From Pseudomonas sp. CHM02 (GTDB lineage Bacteria; Pseudomonadota; Gammaproteobacteria; Pseudomonadales; Pseudomonadaceae), in contig NZ_JFCA01000036.1 of NCBI RefSeq assembly GCF_000612585.1, positions 17,444 through 81,443 of the forward strand: 64,000 nt of DNA. The letters run 5' to 3'. The position numbers and the translations under genes are program-made. This document shows positions 25,209 through 32,274 of this stretch, in pieces. The notes beneath the pieces are model-generated. The model did no database searches. It worked only from the letters and a program-made list of their open reading frames with translations, and was not told where the DNA came from. Position 1 is the first letter of the stretch; each line of letters begins with the position of its first letter.

Positions 25209-26066
25209 ATGCCCCTACGTCCCTTGGTCAATCGACTGGATCTGTGTTCGATCAACACCGCAACCCTCGGCCACCGCTTGCCCATCCAGAAAACCCTGGA
25301 CCTTATCGCCAAGGCGGGATTTGGTGCCGTCGCGCCGTGGCGGCGAGACATGGAAGGCCAGGACCTGAGTGCCGTTCGCCGGCAATTGCGCGACAGCGGC
25401 CTGAAGGTCAACGCCTACTGCCGGTCCACCTACCTCACTGCTCGCGATACCAAGGGCTTCAAGTCCGCACTGCTGGACAACTGCGCGGCTATCGCCGAGG
25501 CCTCGGAGCTTCAGGCCGAATGTTTCGTCATGGTCGTGGGGGGAATGCCAGAGGGTTCCAGGGACATTGCAGGCGCCCGCGCCCAGGTGGCCGAAGGCAT
25601 CTCGATGCTACGCGACCAGGCCCGCTGTTATGGCGTGCCCCTGGCCCTTGAGCCCTTGCACCCGATGTACGCTGCCGACCGCTCATGCTTGTCCACGCTG
25701 GAACAGACGCTGGACCTGTGCGAACAAATCGAGCCGGACGGATTCCAGTCACTGGGTGTCGCCGTCGATGCCTACCATTGCTGGTGGGACCCAACACTTC
25801 ACCAGCAGATCAAGCGTGCCGGTCGTCAGCAGCGCCTCCTCGGTCTGCACGTGTCGGACTGGCTTGTGCCCACCCGGGACATGCTGCTGGACCGGGGCAT
25901 GATGGGCGATGGTGTGATCGACCTGCGTGGTTTGCGGCGCCACGTCGAAGCCGCGGGCTATCGGGGCCATGTTGAAGTGGAGATATTCTCGCGCGACCAC
26001 TGGTGGACCGTCGATGAGGCACAGGTGCTGGAAACCTGCGCCCAACGTTTGCAGGACGTGTGCTGA
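25209..26066 (+). CDS. Sugar phosphate isomerase/epimerase-like TIM-barrel protein
   Basis: 285-residue xylose-isomerase-like TIM-barrel protein (AP-endonuclease-2 superfamily). Candidate metal ligands are the Glu of PLALEPLHPMYAAD (near 155), the Asp and His of GVAVDAYHCWWD (near 190), the His of GLHVSDW (near 216) and the Glu of GHVEVEIFS (near 257). This is the usual order for hydroxypyruvate isomerase, tagatose epimerase and IolE/IolI relatives. 49 bp after DUF993, same operon, with GGAG upstream. It may isomerise or dehydrate a sugar-like intermediate; the substrate is unknown. Confidence 0.85.
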   Translation: MPLRPLVNRLDLCSINTATLGHRLPIQKTLDLIAKAGFGAVAPWRRDMEGQDLSAVRRQLRDSGLKVNAYCRSTYLTARDTKGFKSALLDNCAAIAEASELQAECFVMVVGGMPEGSRDIAGARAQVAEGISMLRDQARCYGVPLALEPLHPMYAADRSCLSTLEQTLDLCEQIEPDGFQSLGVAVDAYHCWWDPTLHQQIKRAGRQQRLLGLHVSDWLVPTRDMLLDRGMMGDGVIDLRGLRRHVEAAGYRGHVEVEIFSRDHWWTVDEAQVLETCAQRLQDVC

Positions 26067-26114
26067 TCTGCTGCTTGCACGCACCGCCAAAACAATAAGA
26101 AACGAGGCCGCACC

Positions 26115-27437
26115 ATGACCCACCCCTATCGCTGGAAGATTTGCGCGCTATTGTTTTTCGCCACCACCATCAACTACCTGGACCGCCAGGTGCTGGGGCT
26201 GCTCAAGCCCATGCTCGAACTGCAGTTCCATTGGAGCGAGACTGACTACAGCTACCTGGTCGTGGCCTTCCAGGCCTGCTATGCCGCCGGGCTGTTGCTG
26301 TTCGGCCGACTGATCGACCGCCTCGGCACCAAGCTCGGCTACGGGCTATGCCTGACGGTCTGGAGCCTGGCTGCCGTGGGCCACGCTGCGGCGCAATCAA
26401 CCTTCAGCTTCATGATCATGCGTGCCCTCCTCGGGCTGGGGGAGTCCGGCAACTTTCCGGCGGCGATCAAGGCTGTGTCCGAATGGTTTCCCAAGAAGGA
26501 ACGCGCCCTGGCGGTGGGCATCCTCACGGCCGGAACCAGTATTGGTGCCATTCTCGCGCCAGCCTGTGTGCCCTGGCTAGCGAGCCGCTACGGATGGCAG
26601 GCCGCGTTCGTGGTAACCGGGCTCACCGGCTTTGTCTGGCTGATCTTCTGGAAACTGTTCTACGACAAACCCGGCGCCCATCCGTGCGTATCCGTCACGG
26701 AACTGGCCTACATCAATCAGGACGCCAACGTGGAGCCCGAGCACGCCGTGAAATGGCGCACGTTGCTGACGTTGCGCACCACGTGGGCCTTCATCGCCGG
26801 CAAGTTCCTGACCGATCCCATCTGGTGGTTCATGCTGTTCTGGCTGCCCTCCTATTTCACCACGCGTTTCGGACTCAGCCTGGCTGACCTGGCACTGCCA
26901 TTGATGGTCGTCTATTGCGCGACATCGGTAGGCAGTGTGATGGGCGGCTGGTTGTCCTCGCGCCTGATCGGCGCCGGATGGCCGGTACAGCGTGCCCGCC
27001 GCACCGCCATGCTGTGCATGGCGGTGCTGGTTACTCCGCTGGCGGGCTCCAGCTACATCGACAGCTTGTGGGCGATGGTGGCGCTGCTGAGCCTGGCTGC
27101 CGCCGCTCACCAGGGCTGGTCGGCGAACATTTTCACGACGGTAGCCGACAACTTTCCTCGCTCCCAGGTTGCTTCGGTCATGGGGATCGGCAGCACTGCC
27201 GGTTCGGTCGGCGGCATGATCTTTCCACTGATCATTGGCCTGGTACTTGACCACTACAAGGCTCTGGAACAGGTGAACCTGGGCTACAACATTCTCTTCA
27301 TCCTGTGCGCGAGCGCCTACCTGTTGGCCTGGGTAGTCATGCGTGTGATCGATGGCACACGCCCTCCGGCCCCTCTCACCGCGCAATCAGCGGATACCCG
27401 TTTCACCCCGCATCAAACCCGCAATCCCTCAAGGTAA
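26115..27437 (+). CDS. MFS transporter, ACS/ExuT-like (hexuronate-type) family
   Basis: 440-residue major-facilitator symporter. The N-terminal NYLDRQVLGLLKPML block, LFGRLIDRLGTKLGYGLCL loop and helix-4/5 segment GLGESGNFPAAIKAVSEWFP are hallmarks of the anion:cation symporter family, which moves hexuronates, galactonate, glucarate or similar organic acids. It lies 48 bp downstream of the isomerase gene in the same operon and has GAGG before the start. Together with the ABC system, the regulon has two importers of different types, one perhaps for a parent compound and one for its acid form. Confidence 0.9.
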   Translation: MTHPYRWKICALLFFATTINYLDRQVLGLLKPMLELQFHWSETDYSYLVVAFQACYAAGLLLFGRLIDRLGTKLGYGLCLTVWSLAAVGHAAAQSTFSFMIMRALLGLGESGNFPAAIKAVSEWFPKKERALAVGILTAGTSIGAILAPACVPWLASRYGWQAAFVVTGLTGFVWLIFWKLFYDKPGAHPCVSVTELAYINQDANVEPEHAVKWRTLLTLRTTWAFIAGKFLTDPIWWFMLFWLPSYFTTRFGLSLADLALPLMVVYCATSVGSVMGGWLSSRLIGAGWPVQRARRTAMLCMAVLVTPLAGSSYIDSLWAMVALLSLAAAAHQGWSANIFTTVADNFPRSQVASVMGIGSTAGSVGGMIFPLIIGLVLDHYKALEQVNLGYNILFILCASAYLLAWVVMRVIDGTRPPAPLTAQSADTRFTPHQTRNPSR

Positions 27438-27469
27438 TTCCCTAACCTGATACCTCTGGAGAACCACGC

Positions 27470-28486
27470 ATGCAGCCGTCAACAAAAAGAAAACTCGGCC
27501 GAGTCAACCTGGAAGTCTCAAGCCTTGCGTTCGGCACCTCGCCGGTCGGCAACCTGTTCGCGCCCACCGATGAAGCCACTTCCGACGCCATGTTCCAGCG
27601 CGCCTGGGACGGTGGCGTGCGCCTGTTCGATACCGCGCCCATGTATGGCCATGGGCTGGCGGAACTGCGGACCGGGCATTCGTTGCGGTGGAAACCGCGC
27701 GACGAATTTGTCATTTCGTCCAAGGTCGGCCGGGTGCTGAAAGCCAAGCCTCGTGCGCAGATCGATTTCAGTCCGTGGAACAATGCCGCCCCCAACGAGA
27801 TGATCTTCGACTACAGCTACGACGGCACCATGCGCTCGTTCGAAGACTCCCTGCAGCGTCTGGCGCTGGAGCGCATCGACATCTGCTTCATCCACGATAT
27901 CGATGTGTTTACCCGCGGCGCCGATCAGCCTGAAGTGTTCGCACAGGCCATGAATGGTGCCTGGCGAGCGCTGGAATCGCTACGCGATCAGGGCGTGGTG
28001 AAGGCGATCGGGGTTGGCGTAAATGAATGGCAGGTGTGCCACGAAGCCTTGAAACGGCGTGACTTTGACTGCTTTCTGATGGCGGGCCGCTACACCCTTC
28101 TGGAACAGGAATCCCTGGATGCGTTTCTGCCGCTGTGTGAGGAACGGGGGGCCTCGGTGTTAATCGGTGGCGGTTTCAACTCCGGCATATTGGCCACCGG
28201 CGCTGTACCGGGCGCCCGCTACAACTATGCCCCCGCCCCTGCTGCGATACTGGAAAAGGTTCGAGCAATCGAAACGATCTGCCGGGAGTTTGAAGTGCCC
28301 CTCCCCGCCGCGGCCATGCAATTTGTGGTGGCCCACCCGGCCATCGCCTCTTTTGTTGCCGGCACCCGCACGCTGGATCAAATCGACAAAAACGTTGAAT
28401 GGTTCAGCCATCCCATCCCCGGTGAATTCTGGATACGCCTCAAACAAGCCGCGTTAATCCGCGAAGACGCACCGACACCCGTCTGA
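27470..28486 (+). CDS. Aldo/keto reductase, D-threo-aldose (L-fucose) 1-dehydrogenase-like
   Basis: 338-residue aldo/keto reductase. The catalytic tetrad is visible: Asp and Tyr in FDTAPMYGHG (about 52-58), Lys in ISSKVGRV (about 84) and His in ICFIHDIDVF (about 142). The sequence most resembles the D-threo-aldose 1-dehydrogenase / pyridoxal 4-dehydrogenase subgroup, which oxidises sugar hemiacetals to lactones. Last gene of the plus-strand run, 32 bp after the MFS gene, with CTGGAG upstream. Its presence supports a sugar-like substrate or intermediate for the whole cluster. Confidence 0.9.
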   Translation: MQPSTKRKLGRVNLEVSSLAFGTSPVGNLFAPTDEATSDAMFQRAWDGGVRLFDTAPMYGHGLAELRTGHSLRWKPRDEFVISSKVGRVLKAKPRAQIDFSPWNNAAPNEMIFDYSYDGTMRSFEDSLQRLALERIDICFIHDIDVFTRGADQPEVFAQAMNGAWRALESLRDQGVVKAIGVGVNEWQVCHEALKRRDFDCFLMAGRYTLLEQESLDAFLPLCEERGASVLIGGGFNSGILATGAVPGARYNYAPAPAAILEKVRAIETICREFEVPLPAAAMQFVVAHPAIASFVAGTRTLDQIDKNVEWFSHPIPGEFWIRLKQAALIREDAPTPV

Positions 28487-28804
28487 TCGGACAGCGCCGG
28501 CAAGGAAGCCGGCGCTTGATGCCTTTGATCGCTTCTCGATTGACCAAGCCTCACGCCCCTGGGAAAAGCAAACGCCAACCTTGCTCTCAAAAGAACAAGT
28601 ACTGTTCGCTATCGGAAGTTTATCTCCGTTGCAGGCATCAATAGAGTGCACGCAGTCCCCGGTAATCCTTCTGTCGCTGGTTGCGCAGACAGGATACGAG
28701 CACTTCGATGTCGTCCATGTACCCGGCGAATGACTCAAGCACTTTACTGAATCCAGGCATACGTCGGACCAATCCGCCGCCATGCCCACTGCTGGAGATA
28801 CACC
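28487..28804. other. 318-bp intergenic stretch with a short orphan frame
   Basis: Apart from the hairpin at 28494-28515 there is no full-size gene here. On the minus strand 28760-28638 is open for 40 codons (starts MPGFSKVLESFAG, ends RGLRALY) with a protein-like composition. It may be a remnant of a lost gene or chance. The promoter of the SDR at 28805 must lie here but no strong box is evident. Confidence 0.5.
28494..28515 (+). terminator. Possible terminator hairpin after the catabolic operon
   Basis: GCGCCGGC-AAGGAA-GCCGGCGC, an 8-bp perfect stem 8 bp after the aldo/keto reductase stop. The following TTGATG is a poor T-run, so termination would be weak. Confidence 0.4.
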
Positions 28805-29599
28805 ATGAATCTGCAACTCACGGGCAAGACAGCCATCATTACCGGAGCCACGGCTGGCATTGGCTTGGCTATTGCGAAAACGCTGGCCAGCGAAGGTGTG
28901 ATCGTCACCATCACCGGGCGCAGCGTTGACAAGCTCGATGATGCAGCAGCGCAGATCTCGACTGCAGCACCCGGCAGCAGCATCAAGACAATTGTTGCCG
29001 ATGTGAGCGAAACCCAAGGTGTGGCCAGGCTCATCGAAGCACAGCCAGACGCCGACATTCTCGTGAACAACCTCGGTTTTTACGAAGCCAAGCCGTTCGC
29101 TGACATTACGGATGAAGACTGGTTTCGCATGATCGATGTCAACCTGATGTCGGGGGTGCGCCTGTCTCGCCACTATTTCCCTCGGATGCTCGCGAAGAAC
29201 TGGGGCCGGGTGATATTCATGTCCAGCGAGGTCGGTGCATTCACCCCGCCGGACATGGTGCACTACGGCGTCAGCAAGTCGGCGCAGCTCGCCGTTTCCC
29301 GCGGAATGGCCGAGCTGACCAAGGGCACCGGTGTCACCGTCAATAGTGTGCTGCCAGCCGCTACTCGCTCGGAGGGCATCGTCAATTACCTCAGGCAGAC
29401 CGCTCCGCGGGCAGGGATGACTGATACCGAAATAGAAGCGCACTTCTTCAACACCTACCGACCCAGCTCACTGATCGCCCGGATGATCGAGGCCGAAGAA
29501 GTTGCGGCGATGGTTGCCCTCCTGGCCAGCCCTCTGGGTGCCGCATCGAACGGTGCCGCTGTGCGTGTTGAGGGTGGCACCTTTCGCTCGATTCTCTGA
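28805..29599 (+). CDS. SDR family oxidoreductase
   Basis: 264-residue classical short-chain dehydrogenase. The cofactor loop is TGATAGIGLA, NNLG replaces the usual NNAG, and the catalytic Ser (IFMSSEVGAFTP) and Tyr/Lys (HYGVSKSAQL) are intact. Residues ITGRSVDKLDD after the second strand suggest NADP. The C-terminus ends VRVEGGTFRSIL. The start follows GGAG. It is separated from the catabolic operon by 318 bp and from the next gene by about 160 bp, so it is probably transcribed alone. The substrate is unknown. Confidence 0.9.
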   Translation: MNLQLTGKTAIITGATAGIGLAIAKTLASEGVIVTITGRSVDKLDDAAAQISTAAPGSSIKTIVADVSETQGVARLIEAQPDADILVNNLGFYEAKPFADITDEDWFRMIDVNLMSGVRLSRHYFPRMLAKNWGRVIFMSSEVGAFTPPDMVHYGVSKSAQLAVSRGMAELTKGTGVTVNSVLPAATRSEGIVNYLRQTAPRAGMTDTEIEAHFFNTYRPSSLIARMIEAEEVAAMVALLASPLGAASNGAAVRVEGGTFRSIL

Positions 29600-29758
29600 G
29601 TAGAACGCCGGATATCAAACCTCGGCTTCGTTGCCCTTGTGCAAACCAACCTGACGTTGCCTGGTCGCACCGCAGCGGCTATCCGCTCAGTGCGGCCAGG
29701 TTATTTCATGCGCATCGCTTTACTGGATGCCACTCAACACCAACAACGGTGCTTCATC

Positions 29759-30982
29759 ATGTCTCCTCGCCCGCTCTCCCTGACCACGCTCATGCTGGCC
29801 ACGGCCATCACCTTCCTCCAAACCGCAAGTGCAGCCGATGGCGCTCGACTGGAGCGCTGGCGCAGTTACGCCGGCGTGAGTTGGGAGCCCGCAGTTGAAA
29901 ACACGAGCGCAACGCCTTTCGCCGACTCGGTGAACGCCCCCATTGCCGGGTTGCATTTCGACAACCAAGGCAGGGCCTTTGTGAGCACGCCTCGCTTGGC
30001 GTCAGCATCCCTTACAGCAACGCTGAGCATACTGGACACCCGCGTGCAGACCGGCCCGGCTCGCCTGACAGCGTTCCCGTCGATACAAGCCAATGCCGTC
30101 GCGGGCTCTGCGGCAGACAGCCTGCGCAGCGTGCTTGGTTTTTATGTGGATAACCGCAACGGCTGGCTGTGGGCCCTGGACATGGGATTTGTCGCGGGTG
30201 AGTCTGAAGCACCCGCGAATTCTCAGAAGGTACTGGTACTCGACCTGAAGTCAGGACGCACGGTGAAACGCATTAAACTTGACCAGGTAGCCGACCGCGC
30301 TGGCAGCCTTCTCAATGACATCGTGGTCGATGAGCGCCGCCGCGTGGCCTATATATCAGATAGCGGCTCACGCAGTGCGCCGAACAACAAGGTGGGCCTG
30401 ATTGTTGTGGATTTCGCCTCGGGCACGTCACGGCGTGTATTGGACAAGCACCCGGCACTGGATGTGGAGCCCGGCGTGAATGTCATCGCTCACGGCGCAG
30501 AGGTGTGGCCAGGTAAACCACTGAAGATTGGTATCAACGGAGTTGCATTGTCTCCGGACGCCGACACTCTTTACTGGACGGTGACAACCGGCACCCGCGC
30601 CCATTCGATTCCAACCTCGATCCTGAGAAAACCCGACGCCACCACGGCACAGGTCGCAGCGGCCATTGAAGATCTGGGCCCGGTAGGCGGTAACACGGAT
30701 GGGATCGTGACGGATGCCAAAGGCAATCTCTATATCACAGACGTCACACACAATGGCATCGTCAAGTATGACGCCCACACCAAAGTGATGGCATTGATTG
30801 CCGCAGATGACAATGTGCATTGGCCTGATACACCGTCCTTGATGCCCGACGGCGAACTGCTTTTTACATCAAGTGCGCTGAACGATCACCTCGCGGGCTC
30901 AGTCAAGCCCGGCGCTGAACGTTTTGACCTGTGGCGCCTCCTGTTAGGCGACCAAACGTCTCAGACAGGTTCGGCGCCTTAG
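29759..30982 (+). CDS. Exported yellow/major-royal-jelly-family beta-propeller protein
   Basis: 407-residue secreted protein. The signal peptide is clear (LTTLMLATAITFLQTASAAD, cleavage near residue 23). The mature part resembles the MRJP/yellow family: YVDNRNGWLWALDMGF, LNDIVVDERRRVAYISDSG, INGVALSPDADTLYW and GNLYITDVTHNGIVKYD. These repeats fit a six-bladed propeller of the SMP-30/lactonase superclass. The start at 29759 places the signal peptide correctly, though the binding site is weak; ATGs at 29708 and 29639 are in frame. Bacterial members are uncharacterised. A small membrane-protein gene follows by 37 bp. Confidence 0.85.
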   Translation: MSPRPLSLTTLMLATAITFLQTASAADGARLERWRSYAGVSWEPAVENTSATPFADSVNAPIAGLHFDNQGRAFVSTPRLASASLTATLSILDTRVQTGPARLTAFPSIQANAVAGSAADSLRSVLGFYVDNRNGWLWALDMGFVAGESEAPANSQKVLVLDLKSGRTVKRIKLDQVADRAGSLLNDIVVDERRRVAYISDSGSRSAPNNKVGLIVVDFASGTSRRVLDKHPALDVEPGVNVIAHGAEVWPGKPLKIGINGVALSPDADTLYWTVTTGTRAHSIPTSILRKPDATTAQVAAAIEDLGPVGGNTDGIVTDAKGNLYITDVTHNGIVKYDAHTKVMALIAADDNVHWPDTPSLMPDGELLFTSSALNDHLAGSVKPGAERFDLWRLLLGDQTSQTGSAP

Positions 30983-31019
30983 GCTTACGCGAACCTCCGG
31001 AGCAACTGAGGAGAACACA

Positions 31020-31256
31020 ATGAATCAACGCAGCCAACCGCCGCAGGACTCAGCGGCCAAGCGCATCCTGATCGGCTATCTCGGCCTATATCCGACGCTC
31101 TTGCTGGTCCTGACGTTACTGGGGCCGGTTACCCATGACTTGAGCTTTCCATTCATGGTGCTGGTGGAAGTCGCGGTTCTGGTTCCCGTGACCCAGCTCG
31201 TGTCTTTCCCACTCGTTCGGTGGCTGATTTCCCGGTTCAGTCTCGCCAGAACATAA
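31020..31256 (+). CDS. Small membrane protein, DUF2798-like
   Basis: 78-residue protein with two predicted membrane segments (about 18-38 and 45-66). It ends with a basic tail and resembles DUF2798 proteins. AGGAG lies 7 bp before the ATG. It is probably co-transcribed with the propeller-protein gene. Function unknown. Confidence 0.72.
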   Translation: MNQRSQPPQDSAAKRILIGYLGLYPTLLLVLTLLGPVTHDLSFPFMVLVEVAVLVPVTQLVSFPLVRWLISRFSLART

Positions 31257-31408
31257 GCCGCGTGCTCTAAGTGCGGCGCGACCTTCGGGCGAAGTTTGCC
31301 TCTGTCGGAGACCTCTTCCAGGCCTTCGGCCAGCAGATTACGCACGACACCCTTGGCGTCGGCGTTGGTCACGAGCAGATTTCACTTGGGCGTGATCGTG
31401 GAGGGCAT
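31257..31408 (-). pseudogene. Possible decayed short gene
   Basis: A minus-strand frame begins with ATG at 31408 (MPSTITPK), meets TGA at 31382-31384, and continues with protein-like sequence (NLLVTNADAKGVVRNLLAEG, then EEVSDRGKLRPKVAPHL) up to the DUF2798-like gene. I do not recognise the family. It could be a remnant of a lost gene, or chance. Confidence 0.3.
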
Positions 31409-31420
31409 TTCGCAGACATG

Positions 31421-31449
31421 AAAAAGCCCAACCTTTTCAGATTGGGCTT
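31421..31449 (-). terminator. Rho-independent terminator of tRNA-Pro
   Basis: On the minus strand AGCCCAA-N10-TTGGGCT followed by TTTTT, starting 16 bp past the tRNA-Pro end. Confidence 0.85.
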
Positions 31450-31464
31450 ACTCATTGAAAAATA

Positions 31465-31541
31465 TGGTCGGGACGGAGTGATTCGAACACTCGACCCCTA
31501 GCACCCCATGCTAGTGCGCTACCGGACTGCGCTACGCCCCG
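31465..31541 (-). tRNA. tRNA-Pro(GGG)
   Basis: 77-nt tRNA with encoded CCA. The acceptor stem is CGGGGCG/CGTCCCG with one G-U pair, the T-arm contains GTTCGAATC, and the anticodon loop AUGGGGU gives anticodon GGG. Located downstream of ihfA and the MerR-like gene, its usual place in Pseudomonas. Confidence 0.97.
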
Positions 31542-31631
31542 ACTAGGCGTGTTACTGGGTTCGCTTCTTGACGAAGCGATCCGGAATATACCGCAAGCTT
31601 TTGAAATGTGGAAGTATTTTAAAAGCCGGAA

Positions 31632-31988
31632 TTACTTTTTCAGAACCACCAGCACATCTTCGAGTTCGGAGATCATCTGGCGGATCAGTTGCTTGTATTG
31701 GGTGGTGTCGTCTTTGGCTTCATCACCGGACATGCGCTGGCGTGCGCCGCTGATGGTGAACCCTTGATCGTACAGCAACGCGCGGATCTGTCGGATCATC
31801 AGCACATCCTGGCGCTGATAATACCGACGGTTCCCGGTGCGTTTGACGGGGTTGAGTTGAGGAAACTCCTGCTCCCAATAGCGCAGCACGTGCGGTTTTA
31901 CCGCGCAGAGCTCGCTGACTTCACCAATGGTGAAGTAGCGTTTGCCTGGGATGACGGGTAGCTCGTCGTTATGACTTGGTTCCAGCAT
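31632..31988 (-). CDS. MerR-family transcriptional regulator (next to ihfA)
   Basis: 118-residue MerR-type regulator. The N-terminal winged helix carries YFTIGEVSELCAVKPHVLRY and RRYYQRQDVLMIRQIRALLY. The C-terminal helix (MISELEDVLVVLKK) is short and lacks metal-binding cysteines, so it is not a metal sensor. The start MLEPSHNDE gives the expected length; it overlaps the 3' end of ihfA by 20 bp, so the two are co-transcribed. Its target is unknown. Confidence 0.92.
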   Translation of the reverse strand: MLEPSHNDELPVIPGKRYFTIGEVSELCAVKPHVLRYWEQEFPQLNPVKRTGNRRYYQRQDVLMIRQIRALLYDQGFTISGARQRMSGDEAKDDTTQYKQLIRQMISELEDVLVVLKK

Positions 31989-32271
31989 AAGCCTCAACTC
32001 GGGCCTTCAACTTCTGCCCTGGACGAAAGGTGACCACACGGCGAGCCGTGATCGGGATTTCTTCTCCCGTTTTTGGATTGCGGCCAGGCCGCTGGCGTTT
32101 GTCCCGCAGGTCAAAATTGCCGAAACCGGACAATTTGACCTGTTCGTTGTCTTCCAGAGCGTGTCTGATCTCTTCAAAAAACAGCTCGACCAATTCCTTG
32201 GCCTCGCGCTTGTTCAGACCCAACTCTTCGTACAGACGTTCCGCCATCTCAGCTTTCGTCAAAGCCCCCAT
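31969..32271 (-). CDS. ihfA: Integration host factor subunit alpha
   Basis: 100-residue HU/IHF-family DNA-bending protein. Diagnostic residues are MGALTKAEMAERLYEELGLN at the start, the beta-arm block RPGRNPKTGEEIPITARRVV with the DNA-intercalating Pro, and FRPGQKLKARVEAY at the end. It pairs with IhfB and acts in nucleoid structure, recombination and sigma-54 promoters. It begins 3 bp after pheT, the conserved arrangement in gamma-proteobacteria. Confidence 0.98.
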   Translation of the reverse strand: MGALTKAEMAERLYEELGLNKREAKELVELFFEEIRHALEDNEQVKLSGFGNFDLRDKRQRPGRNPKTGEEIPITARRVVTFRPGQKLKARVEAYAGTKS

Positions 32272-32274
32272 ACG

